Assembly: GCA_036399715.1 (NCBI GenBank)
Contig: DASWMO010000134.1
Span: 1-24,375, forward strand
DNA length: 24,375 bases
Direction of reading: 5' to 3'
Source of the DNA: DASVSE01 sp036399715
GTDB taxonomy: Bacteria; Bacteroidota; Rhodothermia; Rhodothermales; Rubricoccaceae
Shown here one piece after another: positions 9,177 through 17,617 of the stretch. The position numbers were made by a program, and so were the translations under genes. The notes below the pieces were generated by a model. The model searched no databases, was not told the DNA's origin, and saw only the letters and a list, made by a program, of their open reading frames with translations. Numbering within the stretch: the first letter of the stretch is position 1; each line of letters opens with the position of its first letter.

Positions 9177-12100
9177 ATGGCTCGAATGCGATACTCTTTC
9201 CTCGCGCTCCTCGCAGCGCTCGCACTTACGGGCACGGCCCCGAGTGCACGCGCGCAAGGACCTGCACCTGCATCGTGTACGTTGGGATCTGCTAGTGCAG
9301 ACCTCAGCATCAACAACGCCTTTGGCCGAGTTTTCAATACCGGCAGTCTGTTCTTCGGCTCATCGACTGAGGCGGCCTTTTACTTCGTGCCTCAGGCGGC
9401 ACAGAAGTCACCCATCTACGCATCGGGACTCTGGGTGGGTGGAAAAGTTGGCGGACAGCTCCGGATGGCTGGAGGAACGTATAACCAGACTGGTTCGCCG
9501 AGCTTCACATTCTGGCCCGGCCCACTGAACGTTGCAACCGGACAGCCGGTCAACCCTGCCACGTGCGACAGCTTCGACAGGCTTTACAATGTCACCCAGT
9601 CCGACATTGCCAACGCGCGCACCGGAAACGTGTCAGAAGACGTGCAAGACTGGCCCGTTGAACTCGGGGCTCCCTACTTCGTGGACACGAACAACGACGG
9701 AGTTCGAAACCAGGACAGCGAGCCTAGTATCCAGCGCGGATTCAATGATCCGGGCTATGGTGTCAATGGCACCAAGATCAACCTGGGTGCCAACGAACTG
9801 CCGGACATCATCGGCACGCAGGGAATCTGGTGGGTCATGAACGATGTCGGGAACATTCACGCGTCGCAGAACACACCTCCCCTCGGCATTGAGGTCCAGG
9901 TACTCGCGTTCTCGTTCTCACGTGCCGATGCGCTCGGTAACACGACGTTCTACAAGTACCGCATCATCAACAAGAGTGGAGTCGACATCACCGACGCGTA
10001 TGTGTCGATTTTCTCGGATCCCGACCTCGGCGATTCTCAGGACGACTGGGTCGGGTCAGATGTCGAGCGTGGACTCGGGTTCGTGTATAACGCCGACAAC
10101 GCGGACGGCACAGGAAGCGGAGCCTCGTACGGAACGCCGCCACCGGCCGTCGGATACGATTTCTTCCAGGGCCCCATCGTCGCCGATGGACCTGATGCCG
10201 GATCTGATCTAGATACGCTCGGCACGTCCGCATTCTCGTACTTCGAAAACCTTACCGGCCCTACCGGCGATCCGAACACGGGTGAGGAGCAGTACAACTT
10301 CCAGCAGGGGTTGTGGGCCGACGGTACTACGATGCGTGCTTCTGGGAACGGTTATGGGCAGGCAACGGGTGCCGTTACCAAGTTTGCCTTTCCGGGCAAC
10401 CCGGTGACCAACCAGGCATGGAGCGAGCCAAATCCCGGCGCCGGTTTCCCAGCTAACGCAGGCTCAGACCGTCGCTTTGCCATTCACACGGGCCCGTTCG
10501 TCCTCGGCAACGGTGACACGCAGGACATCGTGTTCGGCATCGTCTTCGGCCAGGGGACGAGCAATCTGAACTCGGTGACGGCACTACGCGCAGCCGACCA
10601 GCTCGCGCAGACGGCCTACGACATCGACTTTCAGCTTGCGCCGCCGCCGCCGCCGCCGCCGCTCTGCGTCGAAGGCAACGAGGTGCTCGCGCCGGGCTCC
10701 GGCCGATGCCTCGAAGCGGTCGAGCAGAACGGCCGCGCCACGCTCGTGTTCGGTTACCCGACGACGAGTTCGAACTACCTCGGCCGGTTCGAGCAGTTCG
10801 ATGCCCTCCTTCGCAACCAGGGCGCCGTCGACTCGACGTACAACTTCGAGGGCTTCAACATCTACCGCTACACGAACTCGAGCTTCGAGACCTCGACGCG
10901 TGAGCTCGTTGCGACCTACGACGTCGTCAACGGCGTCACGACGGTCATCGACCAGCAGTTCGATAACGACCTCGGCGGCCTGCGCGACTTCGTCGTCGCT
11001 CGTGGGACGGACTCGGGTATTCAGTACTCCTTCGATCTCCCGAACCTGACCAACTACACGGATTACTTCTACGGCGTCACGGCTTACGCCTACAACGAGG
11101 AGTCCACGCCGAAGATCAACGAGAGCTCCGCGACGACCATTACGGTCCGCCCGGCGCGCCTCGCCGGTGGTGTCGAAACGCAGTCCACGGTGGGCACGCC
11201 TCTGACGACGACGGCCGCGACCAACCGCGGCGCTGGTACGGTCGCGGCGCGTGTCGTAGACCCGACCCGCATCACGGGTGACACCTACGAGGTGCGGTTC
11301 TTCAACCCGACGGATGCCGATGGTGCGGCCGTGACGAGTGTCACGACGTACAGCATCATCAACACCCGGACGAACCAGGTTGTCTTGGACGGGCAGGCGT
11401 ACTACGCACAGTCCGGCCAGGCATACCCCCAGGGCAACAACGTTGCCGTCGTGGACGGCTTCACGTTTGACGTGAACGGTCCTGAAGCGGGCTTCCGGGA
11501 CTTCCAGACCGTCTCGAATGCCGCCGGCCCGATTGTGCCCCCACTCGATGGCGCGATGGATCCCAACGGGGCGGCCAACGGGTCGCAGTTCCCGGATGGT
11601 GGGCGTGAAACAGATCACCTCCAGACGCCGCCGCTCCCGACCGGAGCTGTCAGGCAGCAGATTCGAGATGCGTCACGTTGGGGCATTCACACCGCATGTA
11701 ACTCGACGGTAACCGGGCAGGATCGACTTAACTGCGATTACTCGTCAGGTGCATTCAACTTCGTTCTGCGGACACTCCGTCCCGGTGGCGCGAACATCCC
11801 GGCGCTCGGTGCGAGCGACTACGAGATTCGCTTCACGGCTGGCCCGAACTTCGGGTACGTCAACTTCTCGACGCCTATGGCGCTGATCCCGGTCCCGTTC
11901 GAGCTCTGGGACATCGGCACCATCGAGGGCCCGTCCGACGACGTACGCATGTTCCCGATCATCAACGAGTGGCCGGCGACGGCGACCGGCACGACGGGCA
12001 ACGGCATCTTCGACCTCGGGGCCGATCACTCGACCTCGGGCGGCGCTGACGATCCGCAGACGGACTGGATCTACTGGTTCCGTCCGGAGAACGTGACGCC

Positions 12101-12698
12101 GGGCCGGGCCGGCTACGACGCGGCCCTCGCGGCTGCGCAGTCGCAGGCTCCAGGGACGTATGACTTCACCGGTCTCTCGGAGGAAGTGATGGCGCGCATG
12201 GTGCTCGTCAACTTCAACGGTGGCACCGCTTACAGCGGTACCTACAATTCGCCGATGCCAGAGACGGGCACGACGTTCCGGATCCTGACCTTCAAGCCCA
12301 ACCAGCCTGGAGACGCGTTCACGATCAACACGGCTGGTGCTCAGCGGACCGAGGCAACGGAGGAGGACATCCAGCGCTCGCTGGACCGCATCGCGGCCGT
12401 CCCGAACCCGTACTTCGGCTCGTCGACGTACGAGTCCGGCAACCTCAGCCGCGTCGTCCGCTTCACGAACCTGCCCGAGCAGCCGGCAACGATCCGCATC
12501 TTCACAGTGTCCGGCTCGCTGGTGACGACGCTCAACAAGACGAGCTCGGACCGGTCGCTGGACTGGAACCTGGAATCGTCCAACAACCTCCCCGTGGCCT
12601 CGGGTATGTACCTCGTCCACGTGGACATCGAGGGGGTGGGTGAGCGCACGCTCAAGCTCGGCGTCGTCAACCGCCGGACCCAGATCACGATCTTCTAA
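9177..12698 (+). CDS. Large exported protein with type IX secretion C-terminal sorting domain
   Basis: This is a 1173-aa protein sent to the periplasm by a Sec signal (MARMRYSFLALLAALAL...SARAQ) and then, by inference, across the outer membrane by T9SS. The N-terminal ~470 residues contain a Ca-loop-like DTNNDGVRNQD, the motif FYKYRIINKSG and SDPDLGDSQDDWVGSD, a pattern I associate with long uncharacterised surface proteins of this phylum. Seven prolines (nt 10641-10661) link it to a middle part with fibronectin-III-like segments (FEGFNIYRY, TDYFYGVTAY). The last ~100 residues are a type A sorting domain: VPNPYF, IRIFTVSG, WNLESSNNLPVASGMYLV and TLKLGVV. ATG at 9177 is chosen (9186 is possible); no Shine-Dalgarno. 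It follows the receptor and precedes the PorV-like gene. No catalytic motif is seen; its role is unknown. Confidence 0.85.
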   Translation: MARMRYSFLALLAALALTGTAPSARAQGPAPASCTLGSASADLSINNAFGRVFNTGSLFFGSSTEAAFYFVPQAAQKSPIYASGLWVGGKVGGQLRMAGGTYNQTGSPSFTFWPGPLNVATGQPVNPATCDSFDRLYNVTQSDIANARTGNVSEDVQDWPVELGAPYFVDTNNDGVRNQDSEPSIQRGFNDPGYGVNGTKINLGANELPDIIGTQGIWWVMNDVGNIHASQNTPPLGIEVQVLAFSFSRADALGNTTFYKYRIINKSGVDITDAYVSIFSDPDLGDSQDDWVGSDVERGLGFVYNADNADGTGSGASYGTPPPAVGYDFFQGPIVADGPDAGSDLDTLGTSAFSYFENLTGPTGDPNTGEEQYNFQQGLWADGTTMRASGNGYGQATGAVTKFAFPGNPVTNQAWSEPNPGAGFPANAGSDRRFAIHTGPFVLGNGDTQDIVFGIVFGQGTSNLNSVTALRAADQLAQTAYDIDFQLAPPPPPPPLCVEGNEVLAPGSGRCLEAVEQNGRATLVFGYPTTSSNYLGRFEQFDALLRNQGAVDSTYNFEGFNIYRYTNSSFETSTRELVATYDVVNGVTTVIDQQFDNDLGGLRDFVVARGTDSGIQYSFDLPNLTNYTDYFYGVTAYAYNEESTPKINESSATTITVRPARLAGGVETQSTVGTPLTTTAATNRGAGTVAARVVDPTRITGDTYEVRFFNPTDADGAAVTSVTTYSIINTRTNQVVLDGQAYYAQSGQAYPQGNNVAVVDGFTFDVNGPEAGFRDFQTVSNAAGPIVPPLDGAMDPNGAANGSQFPDGGRETDHLQTPPLPTGAVRQQIRDASRWGIHTACNSTVTGQDRLNCDYSSGAFNFVLRTLRPGGANIPALGASDYEIRFTAGPNFGYVNFSTPMALIPVPFELWDIGTIEGPSDDVRMFPIINEWPATATGTTGNGIFDLGADHSTSGGADDPQTDWIYWFRPENVTPGRAGYDAALAAAQSQAPGTYDFTGLSEEVMARMVLVNFNGGTAYSGTYNSPMPETGTTFRILTFKPNQPGDAFTINTAGAQRTEATEEDIQRSLDRIAAVPNPYFGSSTYESGNLSRVVRFTNLPEQPATIRIFTVSGSLVTTLNKTSSDRSLDWNLESSNNLPVASGMYLVHVDIEGVGERTLKLGVVNRRTQITIF
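10641..10661 (+). repeat. (CCG)7 microsatellite encoding a proline linker
   Basis: Seven perfect CCG codons encode seven prolines followed by LCVEG. It marks the boundary between the N-terminal and middle regions of the T9SS cargo protein. Copy-number change would keep the frame and only alter linker length. Confidence 0.9.
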
Positions 12699-12731
12699 AC
12701 GCCGGTCCTACGTGACCTCTAACACCCCCTG

Positions 12732-13775
12732 ATGATGAAGACCAAACTCCTCGCACTCTGCGCGTCCGCCGCGGCCCTTCTGGGGCCCGGCGCGACGAGC
12801 GCTGCGGCGCAGGACGACCGCGTCGGGACGGCGGCTATGGAAGAGCTGCTCGTACCCGTCACGCCTCGGACTGTCGCCCTCGGATCGGCCATGACGGCTG
12901 GCCTGGCCAACGTGAGCGGCGTCGAAGCCGTTCAGAGCAACCCCGCTGCTCTGCTGAGCAGCACGGGTACCAATGCCCTGTTCAGCCGCAGCGAGTATGT
13001 CGCTGATATCGGCATCAACTACCTCGGGATCTCCCAGAGCTTCGGCGCCAATAGCGTCGCGTTTACGCTCACCAACTGGGACTACGGCGACATCCCGCGG
13101 ACGACGGAGGCGAACCCCGAGGTCAACCTCGACGACCCGCTGACCTACAACGCGTCGACGTTCGTGGCCGGAGCAACGTTCAGCCGCCAATTTACGGACC
13201 GGATCGGGGCGGGCTTTACGCTCAAGGCCCTCGGCCGGACCATCGACGCTACGAACTCGAACAGCGTCGCCTTCGACGCCGGCATCACGTACGTCGTCGC
13301 CGAGTCGGGCCTGCGCTTCGGCGTCGCGCTGCAGAACCTCGGTGGCGAGATGACCTTCAGCGGTGGTGGGCTCCAGCAGTCCATCAACCAGAACGGTCCC
13401 AACGGCAGCAATCAGATCGGCGGCGAGATCGACGACCTCCCGGCGCAGCTGCCGTCCGTCCTGAACTTCGGTGCGGCCTATACGCGCCAGTTCGCGGGTG
13501 AGCTGTCGGTGTCAGGTCTTGCCAACTTCCGGTCCGTCTCCTACGACCTGGAGCGCTACTCAGCCGGCCTCGAGCTCGGCTACGCCAACATGATCTATGC
13601 CCGCGGGGGCGTCGACATGACGAGCGAGAGCAGCCAGGACTTCTGGCAGGGCTGGAACGTCGGGGCCGGGCTCAACCTCGACCTCGCGAGCACGAACCTC
13701 AAGGTGGACTACGCCTACCGCCCGACTAACGTGTTTGGTGGCGTGAACGTGTTCTCGGTCGGCATCGGCCTCTAA
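12732..13775 (+). CDS. PorV/PorQ family outer-membrane barrel protein
   Basis: The 347-aa protein has a Sec signal peptide (MMKTKLLALCASAAALLG...SAAAQ) and the FadL-like opening of the PorV/UPF0164 family: TVALGSAMTAGLANVSGVEA followed by SNPAALLS. The rest alternates in amphipathic strands (for example LNFGAAYTRQF, ELGYANMIYARGGVDM, LKVDYAYRPTNVF) and ends in FSVGIGL. In characterised T9SS systems PorV binds the sorting domain of cargo at the translocon and delivers it for surface attachment; many paralogues exist with untested roles. Location directly after a T9SS cargo gene (33-nt gap) suggests a dedicated shuttle or scaffold for that cargo (inference). ATG at 12732 or 12735; no Shine-Dalgarno. 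A terminator-like hairpin follows 21 nt after the stop. Confidence 0.82.
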   Translation: MMKTKLLALCASAAALLGPGATSAAAQDDRVGTAAMEELLVPVTPRTVALGSAMTAGLANVSGVEAVQSNPAALLSSTGTNALFSRSEYVADIGINYLGISQSFGANSVAFTLTNWDYGDIPRTTEANPEVNLDDPLTYNASTFVAGATFSRQFTDRIGAGFTLKALGRTIDATNSNSVAFDAGITYVVAESGLRFGVALQNLGGEMTFSGGGLQQSINQNGPNGSNQIGGEIDDLPAQLPSVLNFGAAYTRQFAGELSVSGLANFRSVSYDLERYSAGLELGYANMIYARGGVDMTSESSQDFWQGWNVGAGLNLDLASTNLKVDYAYRPTNVFGGVNVFSVGIGL

Positions 13776-13796
13776 GCCGGCGCTCTGCTGATCGGT

Positions 13797-13828
13797 GGGG
13801 GCGGCTCTGAGCAATCGGAGCCGCCCCC
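13797..13828 (+). terminator. Terminator after the PorV-family gene
   Basis: Arms GGGGGCGGCTC (13797-13807) and its complement GAGCCGCCCCC (13818-13828) pair perfectly, and two further inner pairs can form. The downstream GCTATGTTTAG has only a short T-run. It closes the receptor/cargo/PorV unit. Confidence 0.7.
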
Positions 13829-13830
13829 GC

Positions 13831-13838
13831 TATGTTTA
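13831..13838 (+). promoter_or_regulatory. Possible -7 element for the multiheme cytochrome gene
   Basis: TATGTTTA resembles the Bacteroidota TAnnTTTG box and lies 27 nt before the GTG start, just after the terminator hairpin. No matching upstream TTG box is evident, so confidence is low. Confidence 0.25.
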
Positions 13839-13865
13839 GACTCTGTACCCGCGTCCCCGTCTCCA

Positions 13866-15968
13866 GTGACTCTCCGGTTGAACACGCTCGCCCACCGCGC
13901 CACGGCCGCGGTGCTCGTCCTGTCGGCGGCCTTCGCCGCTGCGTGCCTGTCGCCACGAACGGTCGAGGCAGACAACCGCTTTCTCAACACCGAAGCGGGG
14001 GTCGAGTACGTTGGGGACGCCTCGTGCGCGACGTGCCATGCCGAGATCGCCGAGACATACGCGTCGCACGGGATGGCACAGTCGTTCTACCGGCTGACCG
14101 ACTCGACGGCCGTCGAGGACTGGTCCGGCGTCGCGGTGACGCACGCACCGACCGGCTTCACCTACACAGCCCGCCGCGATGGCGACCGCTTCGTGCAGGA
14201 GGAAACGCGGACGGATCCCGACGGGACCGTATCGCATCGCCTCGTTCGGACGATGGACTTTGTCGTCGGCAGCGGGTCCGCGGCGCGGACGTATCTCTCG
14301 CAGGAGAACGGCCGGCTCTACGAGTTGCCGCTGACGTGGTACACCGAATCTGCCGGTCCCGAGCGTGACTCCACCGACGCTGGTCCGGCCGGCCGCGCTG
14401 CGCCGGAGAGCGGCGGCCACTGGGCGCTCAGCCCGGGCTACGAGGCCTTCAACAACCGCTTCAACCGCACGATCCCCGAGCGCTGCATGGCGTGCCACAA
14501 CGGCACGTCCGAGCCCGTCCCGTTCACGGACGGCAAGTACGCCTCGCTCGCGAGCGGGATCGGCTGCGAGCAGTGCCACGGGCCAGGCGCGCTCCATGTC
14601 GAGGCGCGCCTCGACAACCCCGAGGCGCCCGACTCGGTCGACGTCACGATCGTCAACCCCGAGCACCTCGACCTCGACCTCCGCCTCGACGTGTGCCAGC
14701 AGTGCCACCTCTCGGGTGAAGTCATGGTCCTTCGGGACGGCGAGACGGCGACGAGCTACCGCCCGAGCCGCCCGCTCTCGGCACACCGCGCCATCTACGC
14801 CCTCGCCGAGCAGGACCCGAACCGCGTCAACGTCATCTCGCATGCCGACCGGATGAAGGCGAGCGCGTGCTTTATCGAGTCGGGCGCGATGGACTGCGTG
14901 ACGTGCCACAACCCGCACGAGGGCTTCCGCGACAAGGGCCCCGAGGTCTTCAACACGACCTGCCAGACGTGCCACGCGCCCGCCGCGCTCCAGGCCGCCA
15001 TGCCGACGCCCGAGACGCGCGCGCAGCACGCCGCATCGGCCAACTGCTTCTCGTGCCACATGCCCAAGGTGCGCGCCGAGGACGCCCCGCACGCCTCGTT
15101 TACGGACCACAAGATCCGGGTCGTCCGCGGGGACCAGATCACAGGCGTGACGGCCTCGGGCGGCGACCTCACGCCGTACTTCGGCGGCGACGGCGAGGGC
15201 AGCCTCACCGAGGCGATGGCGTACGTCGTCTACGGCCGCCAGAACGGCGGGCCGGCTGCCCTCGGCCGCGGCGTCGCCCTGCTCGACGCGGCCCTTGCTG
15301 ACAGCCCGGGCGCGGGCGAGGCACAGTTCCTGCTCGGCTTCGCCCGCCTCTCGATGGGACAGGCGAGCGCCGCCATCGCGCCGCTTCGTGCGGCGGTTGC
15401 GGCGGGCGAGAATCCGGAGCGCCTCAACACGCTCGCGCAGGCACTCGAAGCGGCGGGACAGGGCGGCGCGGAGCCGCTGTACCGCCGCGCGCTCGCGATC
15501 CAGCCCGCCGAGGCGAGCATCCGTGTGAACCTCGGCCGCCTGCTCGAATCGCAGGGCCGCCTCGCCGAGGCCATCGCCGAGTACCGCGCGGCCGCCGCCG
15601 AGGAGCCGTGGCTCGGGCAGGCGCACACGCTCCTCGGTGGCGCGCTCGCCAAGACCGGCGCCGTGCCCGACGCCATCGCCGCGCTCCGCGAGGCGGTGAC
15701 GCTGGACCCCGACCACGGCGACGCCTTGACCAACCTCGGCGCACTCCTCGCTCAGTCCGGCGACGTGCCGCAGGCGGGCCGGCTGTTCGCCCGTGCCGCG
15801 GCAGCAGACCCGCGCAACGCCAACGCGCGCGCCAACTACGCGCTCTTCCTCATCAACTCGAACCGCCCCGCCGAGGCGCTCGCCGAAGCGCAGGCCGCGC
15901 TCGCCGTCAACCCGCAGCAGGCGACCGCCCAGCAGGTGCTCGGCGCGCTCCAGGGCGCGATGCAGTAG
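13866..15968 (+). CDS. Heptaheme cytochrome c lipoprotein with C-terminal TPR domain
   Basis: This 700-aa exported protein has a signal ending in a lipobox-like AAAC (Cys 27) and seven CXXCH heme-binding motifs: CATCH 54, CMACH 207, CEQCH 234, CQQCH 277, CVTCH 344, CQTCH 366 and CFSCH 394. The sequence around the first heme (YVGDASCATCHAE..SHGMAQSF) and the later DHKIRV fit the cytochrome c554-like / doubled-CXXCH families. From about residue 450 to the end it is tetratricopeptide repeats (AEAQFLLGFARLSMG, AEASIRVNLGRLLESQG, GDALTNLGALLAQSG), a protein-binding scaffold. It probably carries electrons at the outer face of a membrane; the redox partner is unknown. The GTG at 13866 is the only in-frame start compatible with the signal peptide. 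It meets ypdA tail to tail with a 3-nt gap. Confidence 0.9.
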   Translation: MTLRLNTLAHRATAAVLVLSAAFAAACLSPRTVEADNRFLNTEAGVEYVGDASCATCHAEIAETYASHGMAQSFYRLTDSTAVEDWSGVAVTHAPTGFTYTARRDGDRFVQEETRTDPDGTVSHRLVRTMDFVVGSGSAARTYLSQENGRLYELPLTWYTESAGPERDSTDAGPAGRAAPESGGHWALSPGYEAFNNRFNRTIPERCMACHNGTSEPVPFTDGKYASLASGIGCEQCHGPGALHVEARLDNPEAPDSVDVTIVNPEHLDLDLRLDVCQQCHLSGEVMVLRDGETATSYRPSRPLSAHRAIYALAEQDPNRVNVISHADRMKASACFIESGAMDCVTCHNPHEGFRDKGPEVFNTTCQTCHAPAALQAAMPTPETRAQHAASANCFSCHMPKVRAEDAPHASFTDHKIRVVRGDQITGVTASGGDLTPYFGGDGEGSLTEAMAYVVYGRQNGGPAALGRGVALLDAALADSPGAGEAQFLLGFARLSMGQASAAIAPLRAAVAAGENPERLNTLAQALEAAGQGGAEPLYRRALAIQPAEASIRVNLGRLLESQGRLAEAIAEYRAAAAEEPWLGQAHTLLGGALAKTGAVPDAIAALREAVTLDPDHGDALTNLGALLAQSGDVPQAGRLFARAAAADPRNANARANYALFLINSNRPAEALAEAQAALAVNPQQATAQQVLGALQGAMQ

Positions 15969-15971
15969 CGC

Positions 15972-16982
15972 CTACGGCTGGCCCTGCACGACCGCGACAG
16001 GGGCGGGCCGACCGGCGAGGTGCGCCGCGATCTGAGCGGCGTGGATGCGGCCGTTCTCGATGAACCAGCGGCTCGTGTGCAGCCCGCCGCATACGGTCCC
16101 GGCGAGATACACGCCCGGCCGCGTGGACTCCATCGTGCCTGGGTCGACCGTCGGGGCGAGCACCGGGCCCTCGGTCTCGATGCCGAGCGCGGCAAGAAAG
16201 GCGAAGTCCGGGTGGTAGCCGATCATCGACAGAACGGCGTCGGCCGGGACGGCCAGTGGGCCGGCGGACGTCGCGAGGTGGACGTGGGTCGGGGTGATGC
16301 GCTCGACGGTCGCATTGAAGTGGGCCGCGATGGCACCCTCGGCGATTCGGTTGACGAGGTCCGGGCGCTGCCAGTACTTGACGCTCTGCGACACCTCAGG
16401 GCCGCGCACGACGAGCGTCACACGCCCGCCGTGGCGGTTGATATCGAGTGCGGCGCGGGCGGCCGAATTTTTTGCCCCAATCACGACCACGTCGCGCCCG
16501 CTGTAGGGGTAGGGCTCACGGTAGTAGTTCGTGACGTGCGGCAAGCTCTCGCCGGGCACGCCGAGGCGGTTGGGTTGGTCGAAAAAGCCCGTCGCGACGG
16601 CGACTGCCTGGGCTGCATGCACGCCGCGGTCCGTGACGACCGTGAACGTGCCCGCTTCGCCCTCGACGCCGAGCACGCGCTCGCCGAGGCGCAGGTCCAG
16701 GCCCTCGTGAAAGGCGACGCCGCGGTAGTAGTCGATGGCCTCCTCGCGGAGCGGCTTGTAGCGGCGCGTCGCGAGGGGGTGGCCGCCGATTTCGAGCAAC
16801 TCGGGCGTGGAGAAAAACTCCATCTGCGCCGGGTAGCCGAGGATCGAGTTGACGATGGCGCCCTTCTCGACGACCCGCGCCGTCAGGCCCGCCCGCTGCG
16901 CCTCGACGGCACAGGCGAGGCCGATCGGGCCGGCCCCGACGACGAGCAGATCGACCGGGGGAGTCGAGCGGTCCAGTTCCAT
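15972..16982 (-). CDS. ypdA: YpdA family FAD/NAD(P)-dependent thiol-disulfide reductase
   Basis: The 336-aa flavoprotein has two nucleotide-binding folds: GAGPIG at residues 16-21 for FAD and VVVIGAKNSAA near 166-175 for NAD(P)H. Typical YpdA features are EKGAIVNSILGYP, EFFSTPELLEIG, a VATGFFDQPN turn and the end segment VYLAGTVCGG..TSRWFIENGR. In Firmicutes YpdA reduces bacillithiol disulfide. Here the residue between Pro and Gly in the first motif is Ile20, where S. aureus YpdA has its functional Cys14; a nearby Cys is C24. Activity on bacillithiol is therefore uncertain. It is the last gene of the minus-strand run, 60 nt after tadA. No Shine-Dalgarno. Confidence 0.87.
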   Translation of the reverse strand: MELDRSTPPVDLLVVGAGPIGLACAVEAQRAGLTARVVEKGAIVNSILGYPAQMEFFSTPELLEIGGHPLATRRYKPLREEAIDYYRGVAFHEGLDLRLGERVLGVEGEAGTFTVVTDRGVHAAQAVAVATGFFDQPNRLGVPGESLPHVTNYYREPYPYSGRDVVVIGAKNSAARAALDINRHGGRVTLVVRGPEVSQSVKYWQRPDLVNRIAEGAIAAHFNATVERITPTHVHLATSAGPLAVPADAVLSMIGYHPDFAFLAALGIETEGPVLAPTVDPGTMESTRPGVYLAGTVCGGLHTSRWFIENGRIHAAQIAAHLAGRPAPVAVVQGQP

Positions 16983-17042
16983 CGGGTCACAGGCGGTGTC
17001 CGGCTGAAACGGGCCGGCCCCGACCGTGGTCCCGCCGCGGCG

Positions 17043-17555
17043 TCAAGAGACGGCGGGATCCGCGGGTGCGCCATCGCCGCCGGCACTGGGACGACGGGCG
17101 CGGAAGAAGGCCCGCAGCAGGTCCGCCGCCGCCTCGGCCTCGACGCCCGAGACGGTCTCGACCTGGTGGTTCAGGCGCGGGTCCTGCGGGATGTGGTACA
17201 GCGTGGACGCCGCTCCGGCCTTGTCGTCGAAGGCGCCGTAGACGAGCCGCGTGAGGCGGCCGAGGACGATCGCGCCGGCGCACATCGGGCACGGCTCGAG
17301 GGTGACGTAGAGCGTGCAGCCGGCGAGGTTCTTGGTGCCGAGCGTCTCGCAGGCGGCCGAGACGGCGAGCATCTCGGCGTGCGCCGTCGGGTCGGCGAGG
17401 CGCTCGACCTGGTTGTGGCCGCGCCCGACGATCTGGCCGCCTTTGACCACGACGGCCCCGACGGGCACCTCGCCCGCCTCGGCCGCGCGCTCGGCCTCGG
17501 CGAGCGCGAGCCGCATCCAGCGCCGGTCCGGGTCGAGAAGCGAGGCGAGGGACAT
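17043..17555 (-). CDS. tadA: tRNA-specific adenosine deaminase
   Basis: TadA converts adenosine-34 to inosine in the wobble position of tRNA-Arg(ACG). The 170-aa protein has the Zn-dependent deaminase core: H59 and the proton-shuttling E61 in TAHAEM, and C89/C92 in EPCPMCAG; the helix YGAFDDKAGA and the RLNH segment are typical of TadA. The C-terminal ~15 residues are a low-complexity tail. The ATG at 17555 fits family length; the frame stays open upstream into the arcA region, but no start there fits. It lies 62 nt downstream of arcA and 60 nt upstream of ypdA. Confidence 0.93.
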   Translation of the reverse strand: MSLASLLDPDRRWMRLALAEAERAAEAGEVPVGAVVVKGGQIVGRGHNQVERLADPTAHAEMLAVSAACETLGTKNLAGCTLYVTLEPCPMCAGAIVLGRLTRLVYGAFDDKAGAASTLYHIPQDPRLNHQVETVSGVEAEAAADLLRAFFRARRPSAGGDGAPADPAVS

Positions 17556-17617
17556 GAAGCGATTCGCAGGTCGGCGTTCAAGGTACAGGAGCCAGGCGTC
17601 GCGCCCGTCGCCTCGTC

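Noticed and set aside
10641..10661. (CCG)7 as a phase-variation switch
   Set aside because: A triplet repeat changes length without shifting the frame, so it cannot switch the gene on and off.
13836..15716. 626-codon minus-strand open frame
   Set aside because: It is antisense to the multiheme cytochrome, whose seven CXXCH motifs and TPRs prove the plus frame; the minus frame is a by-product of GC-rich codon use.
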